DNA of 22,059 nt from Chthonomonas sp. UBA1950 (GTDB taxonomy: Bacteria > Armatimonadota > Fimbriimonadia > Fimbriimonadales > Fimbriimonadaceae). Both the position numbers and the translations under genes were made by a program. A model generated the notes under the pieces. It did not search any database. It worked only from the letters and a program-made list of their open reading frames with translations, and was not told the DNA's origin. Of the stretch, positions 6,640 through 15,101 are shown piece by piece; positions within the stretch are counted from its first letter, which is position 1; every line of letters starts with the position of its first letter. The stretch spans positions 1-22,059 of the forward strand of contig DDEQ01000020.1 in NCBI GenBank assembly GCA_002336105.1, written 5' to 3'.

Positions 6640-7350
6640 TGTTTGCTTCTTTTTGCGGCGAATAAGAAACGCGCTGGCACCGAGTCCGAGGGCAATCATC
6701 GAAGTTGGCTCAGGAACGACATTGATTTCGGCGGTCATGATGACACCGTCGTTGATGTGCACGGTTTGGTGTCCATCGCCATCGGTGGTGATGTCACCGA
6801 ACAACATGATGCGTGTATCTGTGTAAGCACCTTTTGACAACCACCAACCATAGTTGGAGTAATAGTCAACCGAGTCGCTTGTTGGACGATCAGGGGTTGG
6901 ATTCAGCGGGAATGTCGCCAGATCGGAATCGCCGTATTGTTTGCTCCACCAGAATCCAGTTGGCGTTTGAATCCCATTGTAAAAGAGAAAGCTCTTGTTG
7001 CCAATATCAGTGCCCTCGGTTGAGAACCCGTACGTCATTCCCATGACACGGAACCCATCGGTGTTGTATCCGTAGTCGGCATAACCGAACTCATGAACAT
7101 GCATGGTTCCGTCAAGGTCTGGTCCGAGCTCAACGGATCGACCATTTCCGACGATGTCATCAACGATGAACTGGATCGCAGAAGAAGAGCTAGAGATATG
7201 GTCGATTGTGGTTGTAATCGAGTTTCCATCTCCATCGGTAAACGAAGAACTACCGGTCATGCCTGTGTAATCCATCGTTAGCGCGTGTGCGGAAACAAAA
7301 GCAGCAGTGGTTGCTAGAATTGAGAAGCCTTTCGAGAGAAACTTAATCAT
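6631..7350 (-). CDS. PEP-CTERM sorting-domain protein
   Basis: The 239-residue product is exported by a signal peptide (cleavage near SAHA, residue 23). It ends in a PEP-CTERM tail at 212-239: VPEP, a hydrophobic stretch (SMIALGLGASAFLI) and a basic cluster RRKKK. Such tails are recognised by exosortases and usually mark extracellular or matrix-associated proteins. The mature part is rich in Asp, Gly, Ser, Thr and Tyr and has no domain I recognise. No exosortase or polysaccharide cluster is in the window. The stop codon lies inside the 3' end of the convergent sirtuin gene. No Shine-Dalgarno; the predicted leader from the upstream promoter is about 24 nt. Confidence 0.75.
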   Translation of the reverse strand: MIKFLSKGFSILATTAAFVSAHALTMDYTGMTGSSSFTDGDGNSITTTIDHISSSSSAIQFIVDDIVGNGRSVELGPDLDGTMHVHEFGYADYGYNTDGFRVMGMTYGFSTEGTDIGNKSFLFYNGIQTPTGFWWSKQYGDSDLATFPLNPTPDRPTSDSVDYYSNYGWWLSKGAYTDTRIMLFGDITTDGDGHQTVHINDGVIMTAEINVVPEPTSMIALGLGASAFLIRRKKKQTSA

Positions 7351-7380
7351 AAGCTAAACACCAATAAAAGAATCTTACAC

Positions 7381-7410
7381 ATTCTAAACCGAATACTCTT
7401 TGATACACAA
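7381..7410 (-). promoter_or_regulatory. Promoter of the PEP-CTERM gene
   Basis: On the minus strand TTGTGT (7410-7405), an 18-bp spacer and TAGAAT (7386-7381) precede the ATG at 7350. The -35 box lies in the loop of a small inverted repeat, TTTGAT (7399-7404) and ATCAAA (7413-7418), which could be an operator or a weak terminator of cinA. Confidence 0.4.
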
Positions 7411-7419
7411 GCATCAAAA

Positions 7420-8649
7420 TTAAATGAGGTGATTTCTTATCTGAGTTAGCGCGAGCTGCGAAGCTCTTCGTCGGATGTCCTCACGAAGTCCACGAAACTT
7501 TCCTTCGAATACTTCAGTCGAAGTAGGTCCGGCAATAGCAACATACACCAGTCCAACCGGCTTGCTATCAACGTCGGCGGTTGGTCCGGCGTTACCTGTA
7601 ATTCCAATCGCGAAGTCAGAACCAGTTCGAGTTCGGACGCCTTCTGCCATAGCGATTGCAGTCTGAGGGCTAACTGGACCATGCTCGCTCAAATCTGTCT
7701 CGGAGATGCCAAGGAGGTTCTGTTTAAGCTTTGGCGTATAGGCGACGATGCCGCCGAGAAACACCGCTGAACTACCTGGGACTGACGTCAATCTCTCGCC
7801 TATCCCACCACCAGTAATGCTCTCTGCAACCGAAACTGTCTTACCCAACGATCTCAGTTGGTTGATGACGGCCATCTCCAAAGTTGTATCGTTGGTTCCG
7901 TAGACAGCATTTCCGAGTCTTTCGCGAACGGCGGCTTCCATTGGGTCGATTATTTGGTCGGCTTCGGCTGTTGTGGGCGCGACAGCGGTGACCCGAAGGT
8001 GTACTTCACCAGTGTGGGCATAAGGAGCAAGAGTAGGATTGGCTGAATCCATCAAATCCCGTAGCTTGTCTTCGGCGGCACTTTCGCCGATACCAATCAC
8101 TCGAAGCACGCGAGAGTGAATGACTTGATCGCCCTGGAGGTGAGACAAGAATTCTGTGACCGGTCCTTTCGCCATAGGTTCAAACTCGCCTTTCGGGCCA
8201 GGTAAAGCAATGACCGTTTTGCCCCCTTTCTGACAGAGCAAACCGGGAGCAGTTCCATTTGGGTTTTCGATGAGTTGGGCTGAAGAGGGCCTCAAAGCCT
8301 GTTTCAGGTTGTTGTCGGTCATCACGACACCTCGAGCGGAAAAGAACTCCTTCAGCTTTATCGCGATTTCTGGTTCTTGAACTAGTTCATCACCTAAAGC
8401 TGCAGCGATTGCGTCTCGGGTGAGGTCATCAACCGTGGGGCCGAGACCGCCAATTGTGATCACGATATCGGCGCGTTCAAGAGACTCTTTAAGCCCGCCA
8501 ACCAATCGATCCCAATTGTCTCCGATCGTGCTTCGCCTTTGGCACCCAATACCGCACTCGGCTAGAATTCGAGCCATTGTAGGTGCGTGTGTGTCAGTAA
8601 TCTGTCCCAGAAGAAGTTCAGTGCCAACAGAAACGATTTCAGCAATCAT
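7420..8649 (-). CDS. cinA: CinA: nicotinamide-nucleotide amidase with MoCF-like domain
   Basis: The 409-residue product has the two-domain CinA architecture. The N-terminal COG1058/molybdopterin-binding-like half starts IVSVGTELLLG and carries TIGGLGPTVDDLTRDA (65-80). The C-terminal PncC domain contains AESITGGGIGERLT with nucleophile candidate S277, and KPVGLVYVAI. PncC deamidates NMN for NAD recycling, and the N-terminal half is linked to ADP-ribose hydrolysis. The family is historically called competence/damage-inducible protein A. AESITGG has isoleucine where many homologues have cysteine, and the serine is kept. An ATG ten codons upstream (8679) is less likely, because the family starts at the chosen methionine and a TACAAT box (8664-8659) lies 9 bases before it. 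Divergent from the ABC exporter. Confidence 0.9.
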   Translation of the reverse strand: MIAEIVSVGTELLLGQITDTHAPTMARILAECGIGCQRRSTIGDNWDRLVGGLKESLERADIVITIGGLGPTVDDLTRDAIAAALGDELVQEPEIAIKLKEFFSARGVVMTDNNLKQALRPSSAQLIENPNGTAPGLLCQKGGKTVIALPGPKGEFEPMAKGPVTEFLSHLQGDQVIHSRVLRVIGIGESAAEDKLRDLMDSANPTLAPYAHTGEVHLRVTAVAPTTAEADQIIDPMEAAVRERLGNAVYGTNDTTLEMAVINQLRSLGKTVSVAESITGGGIGERLTSVPGSSAVFLGGIVAYTPKLKQNLLGISETDLSEHGPVSPQTAIAMAEGVRTRTGSDFAIGITGNAGPTADVDSKPVGLVYVAIAGPTSTEVFEGKFRGLREDIRRRASQLALTQIRNHLI

Positions 8650-8658
8650 GACAGCCTG

Positions 8659-8664
8659 ATTGTA
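8659..8664 (-). promoter_or_regulatory. -10 box of cinA, leaderless spacing
   Basis: TACAAT on the minus strand ends 9 bases before the cinA ATG at 8649. This puts the expected transcription start within about two bases of the start codon. No convincing -35 hexamer is found at 16-18 bp. Confidence 0.45.
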
Positions 8665-8725
8665 GAATACGGCTCTCAAAGTGTGCTTACGCGATCATCG
8701 GCGTAGTAACCTGTAGTGCCGTTGG

Positions 8726-10498
8726 ATGAGACAATACAGCGACTCGGACGATAAAGATCTCAAGCTAAAGTTAACCGGAGCAGCGGTACGGCGTTTGCTC
8801 TCGTTAGCGATCCCATACAGACGTTTGCTTGCCATGTCAGGCGCGTTAATGTTGGTCAGCACTGGCGTCACACTTTCAATGCCGCTGCTAGTTCAAAACG
8901 CTGTTAAGCACGTCGAGAGATCTCGAGACGGTAGCGCTCTCAACGCAGAAGTCTTGGTTTTGCTTTGCGTTCTACTGATCGGTTCGGTTTTTAGCTATAT
9001 GCAGTTCCTGCTATCGGCCTACGCCGGAAACCGCGTGATCCAAGACTTGCGGCAAAAGCTCTTTTCGCACATTACTCACTTGCCAGTCTCGTTTTTTGAT
9101 CGAACTCGCTCTGGCGATCTAACATCAAGGCTTTCCAACGATGTGAGTCAATTGCAGGCGACCTTAACTGACGATCTTGTTCGTTTTCCAGGGCAGGTCA
9201 TCGTTCTGATGGGTGGAGTCGTGACCGCTCTCTATCTAGAGTGGAAATTGACAATCATCGTGGTGGGGACGTTGATCGCTATGATGACGTTCTTCGTTGT
9301 CACAGGGCGCTCGTTACGGTTGCTGAATCGCGAGACATTGGATGCTGTGGCTCAAACCATGGGCGGAATCACCGAGGTCATCACAAATATCCGCCTGGTG
9401 AAAGCTTTTGCCAGAGAAGACCACGAAGAGAAGCGCACTTACGCTGGGTTAGGCAAAATTCTTGGACTTTCGATGCGAGGAGCAAAGCTCGAAGGCTTGA
9501 TGGGAACGGTAGGTGGCGCGAGCTTCATGTTAATGCTGGTAGGGCTCGTTTGGTATGGAGGTCATGGATTCCTTACCGGAACCTTAAGCCTCTCCAGCGT
9601 CGCCGGCTTCTTGATGGCGATCTTGGTAATCGCAGGTCCAATGGGGCAAATCGCTTCACTTTATACTCGCCTTCAAAGGTCTGTTGGAGCGAGCGAACGT
9701 CTGTTCCTCATACTCGATGAACCTACGGAAGTTCCGGATAAAGATGACTCGGTCGCCTTTCCAAATGGGCTCGGTACCGTTCAATTTCAAGGAGTTCAAT
9801 TTGCTTATCGCCCTGACGTTCCGGTCATTCGCGATCTGAATCTTAACCTAAAATCAGGCACAGTCACTGCCCTCGTCGGCGCAAGCGGTGCAGGGAAATC
9901 AACCGTTGCCTCTCTTCTGTTTCGCTTCTATGAACCATCTGAAGGGGTGATTAGCATTGATGGCGTAGATATCCGACAGATTCAAAGGAGTCAATTACGG
10001 GCTCATATCGGATTAGTGCCGCAGGACCCTATCTTGTTTGAGGGAAGCATCCTCATTAACATTCGTTACGGACGACTTGACGCAACCGACGAAGAAGTGA
10101 AAGCGGCTGCGGCTTTGGCACGGGTGGACGAATTCGTCAATAATTTCCCAGAGGGCTATCAGACGATTGTTGGCGAACGAGGCATCACACTGTCTGGGGG
10201 GCAAAGACAGAGGGTGGCGATTGCTCGGGTTTTTCTCAAAAATCCTCAAATTCTAGTCCTCGACGAGGCAACAAGCGCATTGGATACGCGGTCAGAAGCT
10301 TTAGTAAAAGACGCTCTCGAACAGTTGATGAAGGGAAGAACGACCTTGGTAATCGCACATCGACTGACAACCATTCGAAATGCCGATCAAATTGTGGTGT
10401 TGAGTGAAGGGAAAGTAGGTGAAATGGGTAGCCATGACCAGTTGATGCAATTGAATGGAAAGTATGCCCGGCTACAGGAGTTTGCCGAAATTTCCTGA
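8726..10498 (+). CDS. ABC exporter half-transporter (MsbA/lipid-exporter type)
   Basis: The 590-residue product fuses a six-helix type 1 exporter membrane domain (about residues 25-330) to an ATPase domain, so a homodimer would form the transporter in the inner membrane. The coupling region LPVSFFDRTRSGDLTSRLSND is typical of MsbA, LmrA and BmrA. In the ATPase, Walker A is GASGAGKST (385-393), the Q-loop lies in LVPQDPILFEG, the ABC signature is LSGGQRQRV (489-497), Walker B ends at D513-E514 (ILVLDEATSALD), and the switch histidine is H545. All catalytic residues are present. The substrate (lipid, drug or peptide) cannot be read; no accessory secretion genes are adjacent. Upstream, TGTAGT is 8 bases before the ATG and there is no Shine-Dalgarno. 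The kinase gene follows after 34 bases. Confidence 0.9.
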   Translation: MRQYSDSDDKDLKLKLTGAAVRRLLSLAIPYRRLLAMSGALMLVSTGVTLSMPLLVQNAVKHVERSRDGSALNAEVLVLLCVLLIGSVFSYMQFLLSAYAGNRVIQDLRQKLFSHITHLPVSFFDRTRSGDLTSRLSNDVSQLQATLTDDLVRFPGQVIVLMGGVVTALYLEWKLTIIVVGTLIAMMTFFVVTGRSLRLLNRETLDAVAQTMGGITEVITNIRLVKAFAREDHEEKRTYAGLGKILGLSMRGAKLEGLMGTVGGASFMLMLVGLVWYGGHGFLTGTLSLSSVAGFLMAILVIAGPMGQIASLYTRLQRSVGASERLFLILDEPTEVPDKDDSVAFPNGLGTVQFQGVQFAYRPDVPVIRDLNLNLKSGTVTALVGASGAGKSTVASLLFRFYEPSEGVISIDGVDIRQIQRSQLRAHIGLVPQDPILFEGSILINIRYGRLDATDEEVKAAAALARVDEFVNNFPEGYQTIVGERGITLSGGQRQRVAIARVFLKNPQILVLDEATSALDTRSEALVKDALEQLMKGRTTLVIAHRLTTIRNADQIVVLSEGKVGEMGSHDQLMQLNGKYARLQEFAEIS

Positions 10499-10532
10499 GT
10501 TTTGAGTAAGTTAAGTATTCTCGAGTGAGTCT

Positions 10533-12812
10533 ATGATCGCTGAAGGATTTGATACCCAGGAGGAAATCCCATTTGAACTAATCGTCGGAGCTATTTCAAC
10601 TCCGGTGCTAGTCCTGGATATCGACTCGGTAATCACCTATACCAATCCAGCCCTCAACCGTCTGTTGGGATTCGCGACGGGCGAACTTATCGGCAAAACT
10701 TACGGCTTTATCGACGGACGAACGGACCGGAGTCAATCCATTGTTGAAAGTGGCAAAGATACGGGATTCGTGTTCTTAAGGCAGTATCGCGGCACGGTCA
10801 TCAGAATAAAGGTTCAAGTGATCACACTTGGCGCAGGATTTGGGTTTCTTCTGAAAGGAAGTCCAGATATTGGGACATCGCGGGCTGAACGTACTGCGCA
10901 GGCTCTCAAGCAAAGCGAGGCTGAGTTCCGAACGCTTTTTGAGAACTCGACCGTTGGCGTGGCACAACTGGATGTACAGACAGGGCGATATTTCCGCGTA
11001 AATCGCCGAATGACCGAGATTACAGGCTATTCGGAGCAGGAATTATTGACGATGGGGCCAGAATCGATCACCCACCCGGAAGATTGGGGGTTTGAAAAGA
11101 CCTCATTGGAGACGGTTCGAGCGGGTGGAGCGAATCACTACGAGATGGAGAAACGATACATCCGAAAAGACGGCTCCATTGTTTGGGTGGATCTTGCCTC
11201 AAACGGAGTTCTAGACGGTGATTCACAGGTTCGATGGACTCTTGCTGTCGTTGAAGACATCACCTCAAGAAAGTTGGCTGAACGCTCCTTGCGTCTTAGT
11301 CTGGAACGAGAGCGCGCCCGCTCTGCCGAACTCGAAGCGATCATGGAATCGGCACCAGCGGCTATTTGGATCGCTGAAGACCCTGAGTGCAAATCCGTCG
11401 TGGGCAACCGAGCATCTTATGAACTGTTTGGTATTGCCCCAGGTGAGTCGATTCGAGAGTATATGAGTGCCAACCTCCGCTCACTAGATGTGGCGCTAGA
11501 ACGTTTCTCGGACGATATGCCGATTTTGAGAACAGCGTTGTCGGGCAAGGTTCTTAGGGAAGTCGAGGAGGAACTGGTTTGGAAAGATGGGCGAAGGACA
11601 TCGATAATTGGCTCTGCGGCTCCAATATTTGACGATGCCAACGCGGTTCGTGGCGCGGTTGGCGTTTTTGTCGATGTCACGAGAACAAAGTCTGCAGAAA
11701 AGGAACTGAGGCAGAGTGAAGAAAAACTGCGTCTTGCCATCGAAGCAGCGGACATCGGCGTTTGGACCTACTACTATGCTTCCGATCGTTTAGAGGGATC
11801 TTCGGCGGTAAAGCGTCATCTTGGCATCCCAGACGATAAGCAATTGGACCGTTTTTCTGCGGCTCGTCGGGTCATAGAAGAAGACCGAGGTCCATTGATG
11901 GATACCTTGAGGCAGGCGGCGAACATGCGAGGCGAATTCAGTATTCAGATTCGAGCCGGCCTTCCGAGTCAGGAGCCAAATTGGGTCGCAATAAACGGTC
12001 GCGCTCACCGAGATCGTATCGTCGGGGTCACGCTTGATATCACGGACCAAAAGCGATCCGCTGAGTATGTTCAAGCATTGAACTTAATGCTTGAGCAGCG
12101 AGTAAAAGCAAGAACCGCAGAACTTGAAACGGCGGTGCATGACCTAGAAGGATTCTCCTATACCGTTTCACACGACTTGCGAGCGCCGTTACGAGCGATC
12201 ATCAGCACCAGCTCGATCATTCTCGATGATTTTGGTGAAGACTTAAATGAAGAAGTGCAAGTGCTTCTGAAGCGACAAGCTTCTTCCGCAAGGCGGATGG
12301 GCGCACTTATCGATGGCTTGCTACAATTCTCGCGACTTGGTAGACGTGGTGTGACGCTCGACACGGTTGACCTTTCTGCCGTCGCCGAGGATATCGCCAC
12401 AGACCTGATTCGTGGAGCCGATTTCTCTACCCCAATCTTCCACATACAACCTAAAATGGAAGGGTTTGCCGACCCGGCCATGATCCGGTTGGTGTTCCAA
12501 AACCTAATGGAAAATGCTTGCAAATTTGTGGAGCCAGGGCACGTTCCGGTTGTGACAGTGGGTCAGCAGGGCGACACTTACTTTGTTCGCGACCAAGGCA
12601 TCGGGTTTGATGCGGAATATGCCGAGCGAATATTCAGGCCATTTGAGAGGTTGCATCGCGATGACGAATATCCTGGCACCGGAATCGGATTAGCCAATGT
12701 TGCCCGCATTATCCATCGACACGGAGGGACTGTCTGGGCAGAAGGAAACGTTGGCGATGGCGCAACGTTCTATTTCACCATTGACACAAATCGTAACTCA
12801 ATGCGTGATTAA
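10533..12812 (+). CDS. Soluble multi-PAS sensor histidine kinase
   Basis: The 759-residue product is a cytoplasmic sensor kinase with no membrane segment. Four PAS-like domains can be placed at about residues 15-110, 125-250 (with the PAC motif RWTLAVVEDITSRKLAE), 265-390 and 395-510. A coiled connection (LEQRVKARTAELETAVHDLE) leads to a HisKA domain with phospho-acceptor H547 in YTVSHDLRAPLRA. The HATPase_c domain has N661 (NLMENACKF), DQGIGFD, FRPFERLHR and GTGIGLANV. This tail resembles the phytochrome/cyanobacterial kinase class. No PAS cofactor residue is evident. There is no response regulator beside it, so the partner is encoded elsewhere. No Shine-Dalgarno; TATTCT (10516-10521) lies 11 bases before the ATG. 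Convergent with flgK. Confidence 0.9.
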   Translation: MIAEGFDTQEEIPFELIVGAISTPVLVLDIDSVITYTNPALNRLLGFATGELIGKTYGFIDGRTDRSQSIVESGKDTGFVFLRQYRGTVIRIKVQVITLGAGFGFLLKGSPDIGTSRAERTAQALKQSEAEFRTLFENSTVGVAQLDVQTGRYFRVNRRMTEITGYSEQELLTMGPESITHPEDWGFEKTSLETVRAGGANHYEMEKRYIRKDGSIVWVDLASNGVLDGDSQVRWTLAVVEDITSRKLAERSLRLSLERERARSAELEAIMESAPAAIWIAEDPECKSVVGNRASYELFGIAPGESIREYMSANLRSLDVALERFSDDMPILRTALSGKVLREVEEELVWKDGRRTSIIGSAAPIFDDANAVRGAVGVFVDVTRTKSAEKELRQSEEKLRLAIEAADIGVWTYYYASDRLEGSSAVKRHLGIPDDKQLDRFSAARRVIEEDRGPLMDTLRQAANMRGEFSIQIRAGLPSQEPNWVAINGRAHRDRIVGVTLDITDQKRSAEYVQALNLMLEQRVKARTAELETAVHDLEGFSYTVSHDLRAPLRAIISTSSIILDDFGEDLNEEVQVLLKRQASSARRMGALIDGLLQFSRLGRRGVTLDTVDLSAVAEDIATDLIRGADFSTPIFHIQPKMEGFADPAMIRLVFQNLMENACKFVEPGHVPVVTVGQQGDTYFVRDQGIGFDAEYAERIFRPFERLHRDDEYPGTGIGLANVARIIHRHGGTVWAEGNVGDGATFYFTIDTNRNSMRD

Positions 12813-12819
12813 GAAGCCA

Positions 12820-12843
12820 GACCGAAATGCGTTTCGCTCGGTC
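12820..12843. terminator. Hairpin between convergent kinase and flgK genes
   Basis: GACCGA (12820-12825) pairs with TCGGTC (12838-12843), with possible inner AA/TT pairs. It fills the 33-bp gap between the kinase stop and the flgK stop. No T-run follows on either strand, so termination is inferred from position only. Confidence 0.35.
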
Positions 12844-12845
12844 CG

Positions 12846-14255
12846 CTACCGGATAATTGACAATAGGTCATCCATGAGCGAGTCGAACATCGACAAAGCT
12901 TTGGCTGCGGCTTGGTAGCTTCTTTGGAAGCGAAGCATATTGGCCATTTCTTCATCTAAACTCACGCCGCTCACGCTCTGAATTTGGTTGTCAATCTGAG
13001 TGACAATCGACCCTTGAGTGGCTTTTGCGGCGGTTGCATTAGCAGCATCTCGTCCGACATCCCCCACAATGTTCGCATAAAACGATGTGAAGGTTACGTT
13101 GCCGATACCCGCCACGTTTGTGTCTCGCAGCTCCGACAGTGCCAAGGCAATCGTTCCGTCGGATGCCGAGGAGGTTGTACCGGTTACGATCGAGTTGTAG
13201 TCTGTCCCTACGCCGGCGGCAGCAGGCGGTCCAACAACCCCGGTTGTGTCGAGGGCAAAGTCTATTGCGCCTGTCTGAGGTCCGGAAGTTACGTCGTTAA
13301 AGAACTTCAGCCCGGTTGCGCCATTTGCCGTCACACCGCCTGAGAAGATATTGTTAACCTCAGTCCTCAGCGTATTTGCGAAGGTGTCTAAACGGGACTG
13401 ATACGAGTTAACGTTGTTGATGACACCAAATAGACCCGAAATGCTTCCGCTTGTGATTTTGTAGCTTCCGCTCGCATCACTCAGTGTGTTTGTGCTCGCG
13501 TCAAACGTGGTCGGCACCTTTGCCGCTCCATATTGATTGACGAGCACCAACGACCCAGTGCTGACGACGTAGGAGCCGTCACCAAACTTTTGAACACTGA
13601 TGTCGGTAATGTCCGCCATATCTCTAAGAGCTTGATCTCGCTGGTCGAGTAGATCGTTAGGCACAGCACCATCGGCTGACTTCACTCGAATCTGGTCATT
13701 GAGTGTCGCAACCGTGTTCGATAGGCTCTGGAGTTTTTGTAGTTGCGAAGTAATGTCGCCTTTCGCCGCATTTTTTTGGTCTTGTAGATTTGCGTAGGTT
13801 TGCCGAACTCGAGTCGCCAAAGTGTTGCCCGCGTTTTGGACCTGCAATTTCCAGGAGGACTGGTTTGGGTTCGAAGACAGGCTCGACCACGAGTTGAAAA
13901 AACCGTCCAGGGCAGATCCAATACCGTTGGAATCCGTCTCCAGCATGACGCGTTCGATCTTTGACATAGCGTCATCTTCAGAACTGAGCTTGCCTAGTTC
14001 TGAAGTTGCATCAAGCCGACGGGCTTCTAGAAACATGTCGCGGACACGGTTCACCGAGCTAACGGTGACACCGTTGCCCATCGACAACACCTTGCCTTCA
14101 TACGCTGTGCCCGGCACTTGGGCAACCAGGTTTGCTGATTGCCTTGAATAACCGGTCGTATCCACATTCGAGATGTTGTGACCGGTTACATCCAGTTCGC
14201 GTTGAAATGATCTCAACGCGCTCGACATCATGGCAATTTGACTGAAAGATGACAT
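12846..14255 (-). CDS. flgK: Flagellar hook-filament junction protein FlgK
   Basis: FlgK (HAP1) joins the hook to the filament and is exported by the flagellar type III apparatus. The 469-residue product has the conserved termini. The N-terminal helix region contains DVTGHNISNVDTTGYSRQSA (22-41). The C-terminal region contains SLDEEMANMLRFQRSYQAAA and ends MFDSLMDDLLSIIR. The middle is Ser/Thr/Ala/Gly-rich and variable, as expected. It is the last gene of the operon, six bases after flgN, with no Shine-Dalgarno before its ATG, so translation is probably coupled to flgN. flgL, the usual next gene, is not present: the neighbour is a convergent kinase. Confidence 0.93.
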   Translation of the reverse strand: MSSFSQIAMMSSALRSFQRELDVTGHNISNVDTTGYSRQSANLVAQVPGTAYEGKVLSMGNGVTVSSVNRVRDMFLEARRLDATSELGKLSSEDDAMSKIERVMLETDSNGIGSALDGFFNSWSSLSSNPNQSSWKLQVQNAGNTLATRVRQTYANLQDQKNAAKGDITSQLQKLQSLSNTVATLNDQIRVKSADGAVPNDLLDQRDQALRDMADITDISVQKFGDGSYVVSTGSLVLVNQYGAAKVPTTFDASTNTLSDASGSYKITSGSISGLFGVINNVNSYQSRLDTFANTLRTEVNNIFSGGVTANGATGLKFFNDVTSGPQTGAIDFALDTTGVVGPPAAAGVGTDYNSIVTGTTSSASDGTIALALSELRDTNVAGIGNVTFTSFYANIVGDVGRDAANATAAKATQGSIVTQIDNQIQSVSGVSLDEEMANMLRFQRSYQAAAKALSMFDSLMDDLLSIIR

Positions 14256-14261
14256 AGCGGT

Positions 14262-14732
14262 TTATGCGGCCTGATCGACCAGGATTGAGGAATCGGCCCC
14301 CTTTCGGTAGGGCGACTTCGCGTGGACAGCGGCTTTGGCGATTAGCGTGAGAGTGCCATTGATATAGGTCATCTCGTTTTCGAGCAACGCTCGGTTCTTG
14401 GCCATCACCTCTTGTACATTTCTGGCGGCAACTGTTACGCGATTAGCCATTCCTTGAACCTGCTGTGCTTCGGCTTTATCAAGCACCTGTACCAGGCCTC
14501 GCAGATTAGGTTCAGCGCCTAACTCTGCGGCCAGCCTTTGGGCACAAGCCACGGCTTGTTCGTCAACGGTCTTTATCCGCTCCATGAGCATCTCAATTTC
14601 TGGTTGTATCGTTTCGACACGAGCGACGTCACGAAGTGTGATCGCGGCTGTCTGTTCGTGTAACGATCGTAGTAATCGCTCTGTGGTGCTAAGCCAGTCC
14701 CACCATAGAGTCTGTAGTTCGCGTGTTCTCAT
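14262..14732 (-). CDS. flgN: FlgN-like export chaperone
   Basis: FlgN binds the C-termini of FlgK and FlgL and keeps them ready for export. This 156-residue protein is nearly all helical, with long heptad-like runs (LLRSLHEQTAAI, VETIQPEIEMLMERIKTVDE, VAARNVQEVMAKNRALLENE) and the late YINGTLTLIAKA motif seen in FlgN-family proteins. Position directly before flgK supports the call more than similarity does, because the family is divergent. A strong Shine-Dalgarno (AGGAG, 9 bases before ATG) is present. It starts 12 bases after the flgJ-like gene. Confidence 0.75.
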   Translation of the reverse strand: MRTRELQTLWWDWLSTTERLLRSLHEQTAAITLRDVARVETIQPEIEMLMERIKTVDEQAVACAQRLAAELGAEPNLRGLVQVLDKAEAQQVQGMANRVTVAARNVQEVMAKNRALLENEMTYINGTLTLIAKAAVHAKSPYRKGADSSILVDQAA

Positions 14733-14744
14733 TCCCTTGATCTC

Positions 14745-15101
14745 CTATTTTTGCGTCTCCTGGGACGCTGTCTTCTTTACGGCTGCGGCTTTCACCGCAT
14801 CAACTGCCTGATTCATAACTTTGTTTGCCATTGGTTTGTAAAGCATTTCGCCTAATCCCAAAACTCCTTCTTTTGCCATAGAATCGGAGAATGCTTGATC
14901 GAACATGTCTTGGTAGGTGTCATTACCAAGCTTGTCGCCAAAGCTCGTATTCTTGATGCCTTTTCGCATGTTCTGAAGAAGGTTTTTAAGAAAAACTGAT
15001 TCAAATCCGTCAGTTGACTGCTTGAGCTTTTTGAGCTCTGGAGCCACCTTTTTCGAGGCAAGCGCCATGATCGCAACCTTGCCCGGGTCTGTTCCTATCA
15101 T
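14745..15101 (-). CDS. flgJ: Rod-binding protein, FlgJ N-terminal domain only
   Basis: The 118-residue product matches the rod-capping domain of FlgJ. It has LKQSTDGFESVFLKNLLQNM (28-47) followed by GDKLGNDTYQDMFDQAFSDS and GVLGLGEMLY, the usual FlgJ_N pattern. Enteric FlgJ carries an added muramidase domain. That is absent here, as in many non-enteric bacteria, so peptidoglycan opening for the rod must depend on another enzyme. The C-terminus is a Lys/Ala-rich tail (AVDAVKAAAVKK). Its ATG overlaps the flgI stop by four bases (ATGA, 15098-15101), indicating coupled translation. Confidence 0.85.
   Translation of the reverse strand: MIGTDPGKVAIMALASKKVAPELKKLKQSTDGFESVFLKNLLQNMRKGIKNTSFGDKLGNDTYQDMFDQAFSDSMAKEGVLGLGEMLYKPMANKVMNQAVDAVKAAAVKKTASQETQK

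Noticed and set aside
9241..9720. 159-residue plus-strand ORF inside the ABC exporter
   Set aside because: It lies in another frame of a gene with fully intact ABC exporter motifs; its composition (Arg, Trp, His, Cys-rich) is typical of an out-of-frame translation.
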